Shown here: piece by piece, positions 33,186 to 40,920 of the stretch
How positions within the stretch are numbered: position 1 is the first letter of the stretch
Layout: each line of letters begins with the position of its first letter
Assembly: GCA_002838815.1 (NCBI GenBank)
Contig: LQGW01000034.1
Span: forward strand, 115,243 to 179,242
Reading direction: 5' to 3'
DNA: 64,000 bases
From: Clostridiaceae bacterium JG1575
GTDB lineage: Bacteria > Bacillota > Clostridia > Clostridiales > Clostridiaceae
Notes under the pieces: generated by a model
The model's database searches: none
What the model saw: the letters and a program-made list of their open reading frames with translations, nothing else
Told to the model about the DNA's origin: nothing
Translations under genes and position numbers: made by a program

Positions 33186-34160
33186 TTATTTTTCATCGGT
33201 TTGCTGGTGTTGACTCAATTCTTCCAAGAGGTATTTTAGGGACTCGTAAGGGGGCCGTCGGTTCGCTTTTGCCGTCTCAACGAGGCTGAAGATAACTGCA
33301 CTGGACTTTGCCCCGGCTACACTTATGCAAAATAAGACGTTTTTCCTTGCCACCACAAACGCCTTCCTTCCTCTCCGAGCTCGGTTGTTGGCAATTTCAA
33401 GATTTGGGGTTTCCAAAAAGGGAGTAAGCTTGGGCCACTGATTCATGCGATCGGTGATGGCTTCCCCTAGTTTGGATTTTACGGTTCCTTTCTTTCTTGT
33501 CTCATGGAGCCACACCTTTAAAGCCTGGAGCAGGGGTTTCCTCTACTCCAGGCGTGCCTGATATCGCTTTTCAGAACTCCTCTCACTGAATGTACGCCCC
33601 CCTCTGAAGAATTCATCCTAATATTTGAGTCCGGCATACGCCAACGTTCCCCGGAACCCGGCGGTATCTTTCCCTAAATCTTTTATTGCTTCAAGGAACT
33701 TACGCCGTGCAAGGGCATGGCAACCAGCTCGGCGCACATCAGTGACTTTGTTATAGCCGCTGGAGCCATCCGTTTGCAGGAGGCCCGAGAATCCCTTCAG
33801 AAACTCTTTGGCATCGTTCCCGGAGCGTCCGGGTTGATGCGCCTACAAGGCAACCGGGTGAGGCTCTAGAGGTCCACTGATGTAGTGCCACATGTACGAG
33901 CTTTGCTGCGCCTTGCGCCCCGGTTCTCGCAAAACCTGGAGCTTTGTTTCATCCGCGGGGATCATCACCCCCTTCAAAAGCGCTTCCTGCATGAAGTCAT
34001 ACCATCCCCTGAGGTACAACTGCGTGGCATCAATGATCCATTGGGAAATTAGGCCCCGGCTGATCTTGACACCGCTATAGAAATTTTTTTCCAACCGGTG
34101 AATGGGCACTTCAAGATTTGGCCAGTTGAACTTGCCGGATTCTAGTCTTTTGTAATCGAG
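33186..34160 (-). pseudogene. Decayed IS66-family transposase
   Basis: Three pieces of an IS66 transposase lie in order on the minus strand, separated by stops and a frameshift. The first contains SRGLISQWIID and ADETKLQVL (first catalytic Asp). The middle has GFSGLLQTDGSSGYNKV (second Asp), CHALARRKFLEA and FRGTLAYAGLKY. The last has LEIANNRARRGRKAFVVARKN (catalytic Glu) and SLVETAKANRRPPYESLKYLLEEL. The start and the accessory tnpA/tnpB genes are missing and no terminal repeats were identified, so the copy is inactive. Confidence 0.85.
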
Positions 34161-34196
34161 CCCGAATCCATTGCAATCCCACTCAATGGTTTTTTT

Positions 34197-34493
34197 AGTT
34201 GATTCCGCTAGTGATTACAAAAGAGATAACAGCCATTCTCCATGGGACTATGATTGAATTCTTCTTGAATCAATGCAGTAAGTCCGTCGATGGATTTTCT
34301 GAAATCTACCAAGGCAAAAATCAGAACGATGGGGGACTCTGGTTTATATCCGTGATCCTTACGGATAAGGCAACCCCTCCAAGTCTTAATGCCGCAATGG
34401 TCTCACGGTCTTTAAGCCATTGGAATGTGCTTCCATTTACCGCTTACAAGGAAGGGACGTTAAGAACCATTCGATGGTTCCGCCTAAAAAATC
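34197..34493. other. Stretch without a supported gene
   Basis: A 104-codon plus-strand frame (34199-34513) exists but runs into a terminator hairpin, has no ribosome binding site and resembles nothing I know. It may be flank or remnant of the IS66 copy. Confidence 0.4.
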
Positions 34494-34527
34494 AAGGCCC
34501 GGACCCCAAATGAGGGGGGCGGGCCTT
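34494..34527 (-). terminator. Terminator of the TetR-controlled operon
   Basis: AAGGCCCG pairs with CGGGCCTT with GC-rich inner pairs; on the minus strand it is followed by GATTTTTT. Confidence 0.8.
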
Positions 34528-34555
34528 GGGTTTTTAGGGAAGAGAAGGGTGCTTT

Positions 34556-35203
34556 TTAGGTGAGGGGGGTTTTTCTGCGCATCTCCTGATAGCCCATATA
34601 AGCGATCCAGACGTAGGCGATGGTTTTTGGAATCATCAAAAGGCCGATGTTGGGGTTTAGGTGGTTCCAAAGGACCACAGGGGCATAGAAGCCGAAGGAG
34701 AGGAGAATAGCCAGCCACAACAGACGGAACGAGTCTTTGCCCACCTGCTTGGCGTAGACGATTAGGAGGAGGCCCAAGAGGGCGAAGGGCAGGTTCCGAA
34801 GGAGTTCCCAGGTGTAGTTTCCACCGGAGAGCCAGCGGTTTTGCGGGAAAAGGCAAAGCGCGATGCGGATCACGGCAAGGCCATAGACGCCCCACTGCAT
34901 CAAGGGGGTGCGTTCTTTCTTGTAGTAGCGAACCAAGAATTCATAGAGGATCACATAGAAAAGGGTCATGGTGATGGACGTGACCAGTTTGCCGAAGGCC
35001 ATGGAGGATTCATACGATCCATTGGCCCAATAGTGAAGAATTCGGGGAATGAGGTGGAAAGCATCGCCACTGCCTAAGAGAATTGCCATGAGGCCGTAGA
35101 GTTTTAAGGAAGGATCCTTGGCCTTGGTGAAGGTGCGGATGCCAAGGCCCAAAACGACGATGAGATAGAGAATATTAAAGATGGGTTCCATAATTGCGCG
35201 CAT
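34556..35203 (-). CDS. Multi-pass membrane protein, function unknown
   Basis: 215 residues from ATG 35203, which has GGAGG nine bases upstream. Six or seven hydrophobic segments are seen (NILYLIVVLGLGI, GLMAILLGSG, MTLFYVILYEFLV, YGLAVIRIALCL, NLPFALLGLLLIVY, LLWLAILLSFGFYA, IAYVWIAYMGY). No family is recognised with certainty. It overlaps the tetR gene by 29 nt and is the last gene of a four-gene operon. Confidence 0.75.
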   Translation of the reverse strand: MRAIMEPIFNILYLIVVLGLGIRTFTKAKDPSLKLYGLMAILLGSGDAFHLIPRILHYWANGSYESSMAFGKLVTSITMTLFYVILYEFLVRYYKKERTPLMQWGVYGLAVIRIALCLFPQNRWLSGGNYTWELLRNLPFALLGLLLIVYAKQVGKDSFRLLWLAILLSFGFYAPVVLWNHLNPNIGLLMIPKTIAYVWIAYMGYQEMRRKTPLT

Positions 35204-35750
35204 GTTGTGATACCTCCAATGCGTCAAGCATGACCTGGAAGCTACCCAGATCTTTTTGTTTGCGGGCGAGGCAAGCCACAATTTGGTCGATGACCAAGTG
35301 GCTGAAGTCTTCCCGTGTGCCGAATTTGTTCTCGTTGAAGGGGAGGCGGCTGACGGCTTCCAGAACCGTTTGGTAGAGGATCCCGAAGATCTGACTCATG
35401 GACTGCTGCACGGACAGGGCCGAGTGCGTGAGTCCAGAGGGGACGATAAAATCACGATGAAAGGCTTCACTGTAAACCATCAGTTCGTGATAGAGCCAGC
35501 CAACAAGCTCCGACAAGCTTGTTCGAGGGGCGTCCTCCCGGATGATGTTCGACAAGGCATCCCGCCAGTAGTATTTCATCAGTTCGTTGAGCAAGGCTTC
35601 CTTGTCGCCAAAGTAGTTATAGTAAGAGCCCACGCTGATCCCAGAATGGGCGGCCAACGAGCGCAGTGTGGCCTTCTCCAAGCCTTCTTTGGAGATGAAG
35701 CTCAGGGCGTCCTCTAGGATGTCTTCTCGGGTCTTACGAAGGATTTTCAT
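35175..35750 (-). CDS. TetR-family transcriptional regulator
   Basis: 191 residues. The N-terminal helix-turn-helix domain is clear (REDILEDALSFISKEGLEKATLRSLAAHSGISVGSYYNYFGDKEALL). The C-terminal ligand domain has no known relative by sight. It lies inside the operon it probably controls, overlapped on both sides (17 nt with the DUF2871 gene, 29 nt with the last membrane protein gene). The 28-bp palindrome at the operon promoter is its likely operator, so autoregulation is expected. Confidence 0.9.
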   Translation of the reverse strand: MKILRKTREDILEDALSFISKEGLEKATLRSLAAHSGISVGSYYNYFGDKEALLNELMKYYWRDALSNIIREDAPRTSLSELVGWLYHELMVYSEAFHRDFIVPSGLTHSALSVQQSMSQIFGILYQTVLEAVSRLPFNENKFGTREDFSHLVIDQIVACLARKQKDLGSFQVMLDALEVSQHARNYGTHL

Positions 35751-36153
35751 GCGCTTTTTTGAAGGCCAGTTGGTAGACCATCACGCAAAGGGAGATGCCC
35801 AAGAGCCCATGGGAGAGTCCAGCAAAACCGCTGATGGACGCATCCAGTCCACGGCTGAGCGTCATCTGCAGCACTTGGACGGTTCCACGAGTCAGCATCA
35901 TCAAAAGGTCTAAGACCACTCCGACGTAATAAATCATCCAAAGCTTGGGAGAGGGCAGGGATCGCTTTTGCACTTCAAACCCCATGGCGACCAGTAGGGG
36001 CAGCACGAAGCCGAGCAAGATGGCGTGACCGTGTGTCACCGACAAGATCGTCGTTCCGGTGAAGGCCGTCCAGCGCGTGAGTTCCCGATAGTACACGCCG
36101 ATGGCCAATCCAACCACCAAAAACCAAAAACCGGGTTTCAAAACTTTTTTCAT
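35734..36153 (-). CDS. DUF2871 membrane protein
   Basis: 139 residues from ATG 36153 (AAGGAG upstream). Four membrane segments, with conserved THGHAILLGFVLPLLVAMGF and SHGLLGISLCVMVYQLAFKK; both segments carry His residues within or near the membrane, a pattern that can bind haem or metal, though this is not shown. It matches the DUF2871 family, of unknown function. It overlaps the upstream gene by 4 nt. Confidence 0.8.
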   Translation of the reverse strand: MKKVLKPGFWFLVVGLAIGVYYRELTRWTAFTGTTILSVTHGHAILLGFVLPLLVAMGFEVQKRSLPSPKLWMIYYVGVVLDLLMMLTRGTVQVLQMTLSRGLDASISGFAGLSHGLLGISLCVMVYQLAFKKAHENPS

Positions 36154-36554
36154 GAGATACGCTCCTTGTATTTGCTCCAATGAAGACACCGAACGTTGAG
36201 GCGGAGTCCACAGGAGAAGAGGGCAGCCCCAAGTCCTGGGTAAAAAAAGCCTAAGACCTGGGAGGGGAAGTGAGGGCCCAAAAGCAGCCCGCTGGTCATC
36301 ATCACCGCCATGATGAGCCAGGATTTGCCATCAAAGCAGCGCCAGAAAGGTTGACCGTCGGGAAGGATTTGGACGCGGGCGGTATGGTGCTTCACCAATT
36401 TCGAGAAAATGAATTCATAAAAAAGGAAAAATACCATAAGGGCGAAGGGGAGGCTATAGAGGTGCGTGTGGGGCAAGCCTTTCAAAACGACCATGGTTCC
36501 GGCCGTCATCCATAAAAGGCCCCCGGGGGCTAAGACCCATCGTTGGTTGAGCAT
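36150..36554 (-). CDS. Small membrane protein, function unknown
   Basis: 134 residues from ATG 36554 (AGGTG upstream; an in-frame GTG at 36563 lacks a good site). Four hydrophobic segments, including LLWMTAGTMVVLKGL, LPFALMVFFLFYEFIF and LIMAVMMTSGLLLGP. It is the first gene of the operon behind the palindromic operator. The sequence ends NVRCLHWSKYKERIS. No known family is recognised. Confidence 0.75.
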   Translation of the reverse strand: MLNQRWVLAPGGLLWMTAGTMVVLKGLPHTHLYSLPFALMVFFLFYEFIFSKLVKHHTARVQILPDGQPFWRCFDGKSWLIMAVMMTSGLLLGPHFPSQVLGFFYPGLGAALFSCGLRLNVRCLHWSKYKERIS

Positions 36555-36575
36555 GAGGATCACCTATTTTCCGTC

Positions 36576-36603
36576 TGAACATTGTTCAATTGAACAATGT
36601 TCA
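36576..36603. promoter_or_regulatory. 28-bp perfect palindrome, TetR operator
   Basis: The half-site TGAACATTGTTCAA is repeated as an exact inverted copy; each half itself contains the inverted pair TGAACA/TGTTCA. The palindrome begins at the last base of the -10 and covers the start of transcription, ideal for repression by the TetR protein. Confidence 0.85.
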
Positions 36604-36630
36604 TTATACCCTCTTTGCTTTTTGGGTCAA
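36603..36630 (-). promoter_or_regulatory. Promoter of the TetR-controlled operon
   Basis: On the minus strand TTGACC (36630-36625) and TATAAT (36608-36603) are separated by 16 nt, a strong sigma-A type promoter. Confidence 0.88.
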
Positions 36631-36903
36631 TGGATTTTGCTCAGTTTTCAAAGAATTCATAGTTGCCCCGCTCCAGAACACCACGGAAAAAGCCGCGCAA
36701 TCGCTTTGGCCAAGGCCCCTGTTTTTGGGGGGGGTATTCAGCCATTTTTCTTCCCGCCATTTGGCGGGGCACCTCACTAGATATCCATCCCTTCAGCAGG
36801 GTTCATTCATGGAATTGCGCCGTGACAATAGAAGAGGGGCTTCCCCTTGTGTCTTCAATCTGGGGGAACAAATATTCAATAGGAAAAAAAGGCAAAAGAA
36901 AAA
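36631..36903. other. No gene seen
   Basis: Open frames here overlap each other, are proline/arginine rich and lack ribosome binding sites. Nothing else was recognised. Confidence 0.5.
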
Positions 36904-36931
36904 GCGGGAAATCTACGAATAGAAATCCCGC
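36904..36931 (-). terminator. Terminator of tRNA-Arg
   Basis: GCGGGA pairs with TCCCGC, with inner TCTA/TAGA around TTCG, followed on the minus strand by TTTTTC. Confidence 0.8.
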
Positions 36932-36940
36932 GGAATGTTC

Positions 36941-37017
36941 TGGTGTCCCTGACTGGAGTCGAACCAGCGGCCTTTCGCTTAGGAGGCGAACGCTCTATCC
37001 TTCTGAGCTACAGAGAC
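36941..37017 (-). tRNA. tRNA-Arg (CCU)
   Basis: 77 nt with encoded CCA. The anticodon stem-loop is TTCGC-CTCCTAA-GCGAA, giving CCU. The acceptor GTCTCTG/CAGGGAC and T arm CTGG..CCAG fold normally. Confidence 0.95.
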
Positions 37018-37172
37018 TTTTTAATGGGTGGATTGATTTGGAGGGGGCGTCGTATAGGAACCGGACTCCTAGTTGACTCCGTTATTGGAGCCTTGGTCCC
37101 CGCTCCGCCGGCCCGCAATCCAAAGAGTATTGTAGTACAGGCAAGTCCAATGCGTCAACGAAAGATAGAGGC

Positions 37173-38009
37173 TTACCCCTCTTGGGGCGGGGGCGTTGGA
37201 TCCTCCTCTGAGGCGTTGAGGGGCGAGGCAGGAATCGGACGAGTGTATTTATAGATCAGGTAGATGACGCCCAATGCGATCCATACCAAAGAGATCACCT
37301 GAGCTTGACGAAGACTTCCAATGTAGAGCGAATCCGTCCGAAGGCCTTCAATAAAGAAACGCCCGATGGAATAAAGGATCATATACCAAGCAATGATGGT
37401 TCCTTCTCGATAGGGCTTGCGTTTTAGGAAAAGCATCAACAAAACGGCAAAGATCAGAAGGTTCCAAAGAGATTCGTAAAGGAAGGTGGGGTGATGGTAT
37501 TGACCGTTGATGAGCATGCCCTGCTGAATGAAGGCGGGAAAGCGGTTGATGAATTCCTGGGACACCGGCCCGCCATAGGCTTCTTGGTTGACAAAATTGC
37601 CCCATCGGCCCACCGCTTGGGCGATGATGATGCCCGGCATGGCCGCATCGGCCAGGTTCAGCATGTAGTGGGTGGTGCGTTTATGGACGGCTTTATAGAT
37701 TAACACCCCGATGAAGGCGCCGATGAGTCCGCCGTGAATGGCTAGGCCGCCGCTGCGGATGTCCAACATTTTCAGGAAATCCCCTTGATACTGGTTCCAC
37801 TCAAAAATTACGTAATAGATGCGGGCGCCCACCAAAGCCAAGGGAAAGGCATAAACAAAAGCATCCAATAGATGATCGTAGGAAAGGTTGAACCCTTTGC
37901 GGGAGGTGGTGAATCGGCTGACGCCCAGGGCGATGAGCACCCCCGTCATGATGAGTATGGCATACCACATGATGTCCAGGCCGAATATTCGAAAAGCTAC
38001 ACGGTTCAT
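37173..38009 (-). CDS. lgt: Prolipoprotein diacylglyceryl transferase
   Basis: Lgt (278 residues) transfers diacylglycerol from phosphatidylglycerol to the lipobox cysteine of prolipoproteins at the membrane. Seven membrane segments; the essential motifs are RIYYVIF, the SGGLAIHGGLIGA loop and GRWGNFVNQEAYG. The C-terminal tail is polar. The ATG at 38009 has AGGAGG upstream. Substrates in this window include the deacetylase, the lipoprotein at 38195, and the amino acid and zinc binding proteins. Confidence 0.96.
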   Translation of the reverse strand: MNRVAFRIFGLDIMWYAILIMTGVLIALGVSRFTTSRKGFNLSYDHLLDAFVYAFPLALVGARIYYVIFEWNQYQGDFLKMLDIRSGGLAIHGGLIGAFIGVLIYKAVHKRTTHYMLNLADAAMPGIIIAQAVGRWGNFVNQEAYGGPVSQEFINRFPAFIQQGMLINGQYHHPTFLYESLWNLLIFAVLLMLFLKRKPYREGTIIAWYMILYSIGRFFIEGLRTDSLYIGSLRQAQVISLVWIALGVIYLIYKYTRPIPASPLNASEEDPTPPPQEG

Positions 38010-38194
38010 GGTTTCCTCCTTGAGGCTTAAAAAGATCTTGTTCGATTATACCACAAGAGCCAAAAACCATGGCTTGAAAGTGGGAACTAAGGGATCAAGG
38101 ACTCAAGGGATCGGAGGCTGGAGTTCGGATTGATTGATGAGGGCAAGTGCGGTACGATTAGGGCAGTACGCATGGGAAGGGAGAGGAACACGAG

Positions 38195-38896
38195 ATGAAA
38201 AAACGGCACCCATTTAAAGGGATTCTTTGCCTTCTTCTTGTAATATTCCTTAGTGCATGTGCCTCCAAGGGTCAAACGGGCGGAAAAACCGCGGGAGCGC
38301 TGGGGGAAGGGGATCGATTGAAGCAGGAGAATAAGCGCTTAGTGGATTTGTTGCGCAAAACTCAAGAGCAGCTCGTCATCACCGAAGCTCAGCTCAACCG
38401 CCTAAAAGACTCCAAGGAAGTCAACCGCAAGGATTATAACTTAGAGGCATTTCCTCAACGGGCGGAAACCTTGCTCTATTTTCCGATCTATGACGCCACC
38501 CAAAAGGGACCCAAGACCCGGGAGCTTTATGCAGCCATCAACTCAGGAACGACTTTAGAGGAAAAACTACAAAAGCTGACCGGCGCCATGGCCCAAGGGA
38601 TGTTTCAAAACTACGCCCTGGAGCTTGTGCATCTACAAACCAAAGAAGGTAAAAAAATAGCACGGATCAATTTACAAGATAACGGCGACAACAGATGGGC
38701 GGAGCGATTTTTCCGCACCTCGGAGGATGGGGCGCAGACTCAAAAGATTCTCATCTCAGGTCTTTTGCAGATGGACTACACCATGGATTGGATCGATGGG
38801 GTTGAGTTTACTCACAATTCCCAGCCCATCACCCATGAGTTTGTTCCGCAGCTGCACCATATGACCCTTCGCAGCCGCCCGGCCTCAACGCGCTAG
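38195..38896 (+). CDS. Putative lipoprotein with GerMN-like C-terminal domain
   Basis: 233 residues. Signal peptide with lipobox FLSAC (Cys at about 23), a coiled-coil segment (LKQENKRLVDLLRKTQEQLVI, about 48-70), then an alpha/beta domain that begins AETLLYFPIYDA and includes SGTTLEEKLQKLTGAM and ARINLQDN. The order of a YF strand, an E-rich helix and a second strand recalls the GerMN domain of spore-germination and wall lipoproteins. The match is weak and the function is unknown. Confidence 0.6.
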   Translation: MKKRHPFKGILCLLLVIFLSACASKGQTGGKTAGALGEGDRLKQENKRLVDLLRKTQEQLVITEAQLNRLKDSKEVNRKDYNLEAFPQRAETLLYFPIYDATQKGPKTRELYAAINSGTTLEEKLQKLTGAMAQGMFQNYALELVHLQTKEGKKIARINLQDNGDNRWAERFFRTSEDGAQTQKILISGLLQMDYTMDWIDGVEFTHNSQPITHEFVPQLHHMTLRSRPASTR

Positions 38897-39001
38897 TCGG
38901 CTGGCGTAGGAGGTCTGTGTTTGATGTCCCTTCAGGCCAGCAAGGGAACTCTCGTTGAAAAAAAGGCGCCGAAGCATAATCCTGATAAAGGAGGTGAACC
39001 A

Positions 39002-39238
39002 ATGAAACCCAAGGACCAAGAAGTGACGTATCAAATCGTCAAATCACTGCAAGTGCTCTCTGCCAACGATCGAGGATGGACGAAGGAAGTGAACCTCGTA
39101 TCCTGGAATGGGCGGGAGCCAAGGATTGATATTCGGGAATGGAATCATGAATTGAACCGGATGAGTAAGGGGATGACCTTGACGAGAGAGGAAGCGACGC
39201 TGCTTTTCAAGGCGCTCCAGGAACATCTCGAAGCGTAA
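39002..39238 (+). CDS. YdbC/PC4-family DNA-binding protein
   Basis: 78 residues. The start at 39002 has a perfect AAAGGAGGTGA site; an upstream open extension to 38921 is rejected. The core KEVNLVSWNGREPRIDIREWN and the following GMTLTREEATLLFKAL match the bacterial PC4-like (YdbC) family, dimers that bind single-stranded DNA. The cellular role is not well defined. Confidence 0.85.
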   Translation: MKPKDQEVTYQIVKSLQVLSANDRGWTKEVNLVSWNGREPRIDIREWNHELNRMSKGMTLTREEATLLFKALQEHLEA

Positions 39239-39279
39239 CCCGTAGGGACCAGCGCTCTCAAAAGAAAGAGGAGGCAGGG

Positions 39280-39708
39280 ATGAAATTAGGAATGGGTCTT
39301 CGGTTTCGCTGGGCGAGCCGCTTCTATCGGGAAGGAGAACGACTTCTTCAATCGCCCTCGGAGTGGAAACGGCTCATGGGGGAGGGACAAAAAATCCTTC
39401 GGGGAGAGGGCCAAGGCCCCTTAGGGCAAGGGGCGCGAAAACTGCGCTTGTTGCTTTATATGCTGGAGGATGCTCGCAGCGGCCGTTATCCTTATCTTCC
39501 AAAGAAGACGCTGCTGGCCTTGGCCGGCGGCCTGGCTTACGTGCTCTCCCCCATCGATTTGATCCCCGACTTTCTACCTGGGCTCGGGCTCTTGGATGAT
39601 GCGATTCTTCTGGGCTGGCTTTGGCGGTCCTGCGAAGCAGACCTTTTAATGTACCGGCAATGGCTTGAACGAGAAGTTGAAAGATACCGGGATCTCGAAG
39701 AAGGATAG
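39280..39708 (+). CDS. DUF1232 (YkvA-like) membrane protein
   Basis: 142 residues. The DUF1232 core is near the C-terminus: LAYVLSPIDLIPDFLPGLGLLDDAILLGWLWRS (about 90-120), a hydrophobic hairpin with the SPIDLIPDF signature. The N-terminus is basic and amphipathic. The family is widespread with unknown function. Starts with AGGAGG upstream. Confidence 0.85.
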   Translation: MKLGMGLRFRWASRFYREGERLLQSPSEWKRLMGEGQKILRGEGQGPLGQGARKLRLLLYMLEDARSGRYPYLPKKTLLALAGGLAYVLSPIDLIPDFLPGLGLLDDAILLGWLWRSCEADLLMYRQWLEREVERYRDLEEG

Positions 39709-40033
39709 GAAAGGGGAGGATTTGTCGCATCCCTGCCGCCTCGTTTTATTGCTCCATGAGGGGAGAGGTTCGTTGATTGTCGTTCTTTAGGATCGGTTCT
39801 CCTGCCATACCTTCGGAGAAGAGCCTTTGCAACTCCCAATCCTCAAGAAAGGGGAACCCTTCAAAGGCAGTACAACACTCCAGGCTGATCTCGCTGGTGC
39901 ACAAAATAACTGCATCCTGAGCGAGGGGGCCGGGGTGTTTTTTGCCTAAGCTGGTGGGAGCCTGAAGGGACAATAACTCTTTCTTCAACGCAAACAAAAC
40001 CAGGCGGGTTCTTTTTAGAAAGGGACTGCACCT
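39709..40033. other. No gene seen
   Basis: A minus frame (39746-39997) has some Cys and could be a remnant of the transposase next to it, but I cannot match it. No other structure was seen. Confidence 0.4.
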
Positions 40034-40183
40034 AGTAAGGACGCTGGGTCCGGTTTCTCCGGATCTTCCAGATAACGGTGCTTAATGGGCGCTCAAGAGA
40101 GTGGGCAATTTCCTTGAGTGGGGTGTCGTTGTTCCGGGAGGTCTCCATCGAGAGCCGTTCGCTAAGGGGAAGCTATTGATACA
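40034..40183 (-). pseudogene. Fragment of IS30-family transposase (helix-turn-helix)
   Basis: A minus-strand frame of about 47 codons between stops reads LPLSERLSMETS...TPLKEIAHSLERPLSTVIWKIRRNRTQ, the N-terminal helix-turn-helix of IS30 transposases (consensus ER..IE.....S..EIA..LGRS.STISREI.RN). It has a stop just after the start codon and ends at another stop; the catalytic domain is absent. Confidence 0.65.
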
Positions 40184-40341
40184 TCGGGTTCTCCTTTTGG
40201 GACCACCCTCTGCCATGTCCATCTTCTGATTTTGAGGTTTTTTCATAGTACATGCACGATCGGAGTCACTAAAGGACATTTACTAAGAATATTAAGGATC
40301 CTCAACAAAGCGCCCCAATTGGGCGAATTGTAAAATACCGG

Positions 40342-40370
40342 TTGACACATATTTTGAGGTCAAGTATAAT
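40342..40370 (+). promoter_or_regulatory. Promoter of tRNA-Ser and SRP RNA
   Basis: TTGACA and TATAAT with exactly 17 nt between; a consensus strong promoter 38 nt before the tRNA. Confidence 0.92.
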
Positions 40371-40407
40371 TAGCCTGTTGTCGTAATTGACGACCCCCAT
40401 TCGTTGT

Positions 40408-40497
40408 GGAGAGGTGTCCGAGTGGCCGAAGGAGCACGCCTGGAAAGTGTGTATAGGGGAAACTCTATCATGGGTTCAAATCCCATCCTCTCCGCCA
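40408..40497 (+). tRNA. tRNA-Ser (GGA)
   Basis: 90 nt with long variable arm and encoded CCA. Acceptor GGAGAGG/CCTCTCC, anticodon loop CTGGAAA (GGA), T arm TGGG..CCCA. Confidence 0.95.
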
Positions 40498-40500
40498 TAA

Positions 40501-40764
40501 CCGTGCTAGATGGGGAACCAGCGATGCCCTGTAACCTGCGATCGCTACAGCAGGGTTGAATTCCCGGCTAGAGGCCTGAACGAGTTGGGCAGCACTCAGG
40601 TAGTGGTGTTGAGATTTGGGTCCCACGCAACATATGCCGGTGAACCTCGTCAGGACCGGAAGGTAGCAGCGATAAATCGGAATGTTATGTGTGCCGTGGA
40701 TCACTCGAGTTGAGCTAACCCTCGAGAGACGACGAGTCGTTCTTGTCGAAGCCGGGTGCACGGT
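40501..40764 (+). ncRNA. ffs: Signal recognition particle RNA, long Bacillus-type
   Basis: The domain IV signature GTCAGGACCGGAAGGTAGCA lies near 40650, where Ffh binds. The ends CCGTGC and GCACGG pair, enclosing about 264 nt, close to the 271 nt of B. subtilis scRNA with its Alu domain. It begins three bases after tRNA-Ser and shares its promoter. Boundaries are approximate. Confidence 0.92.
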
Positions 40765-40920
40765 GTTCCATAGAAAAAGAGTCATGAGAAATTGTGGCTT
40801 TTTTTCTTTTTTGCGAAAGAAGCCAGAACGTTTGACGAAGGGACCAATCCTGTATAATGGAAGAAGACCCCCTTTTATCAGGAGGTCCTGGAAGAAACGT
40901 TGTCCAAAGGAGGGATATCC

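Noticed and set aside
34199..34513. 104-codon plus-strand frame next to the IS66 remnant
   Set aside because: No ribosome binding site, no family, and it enters a terminator hairpin.
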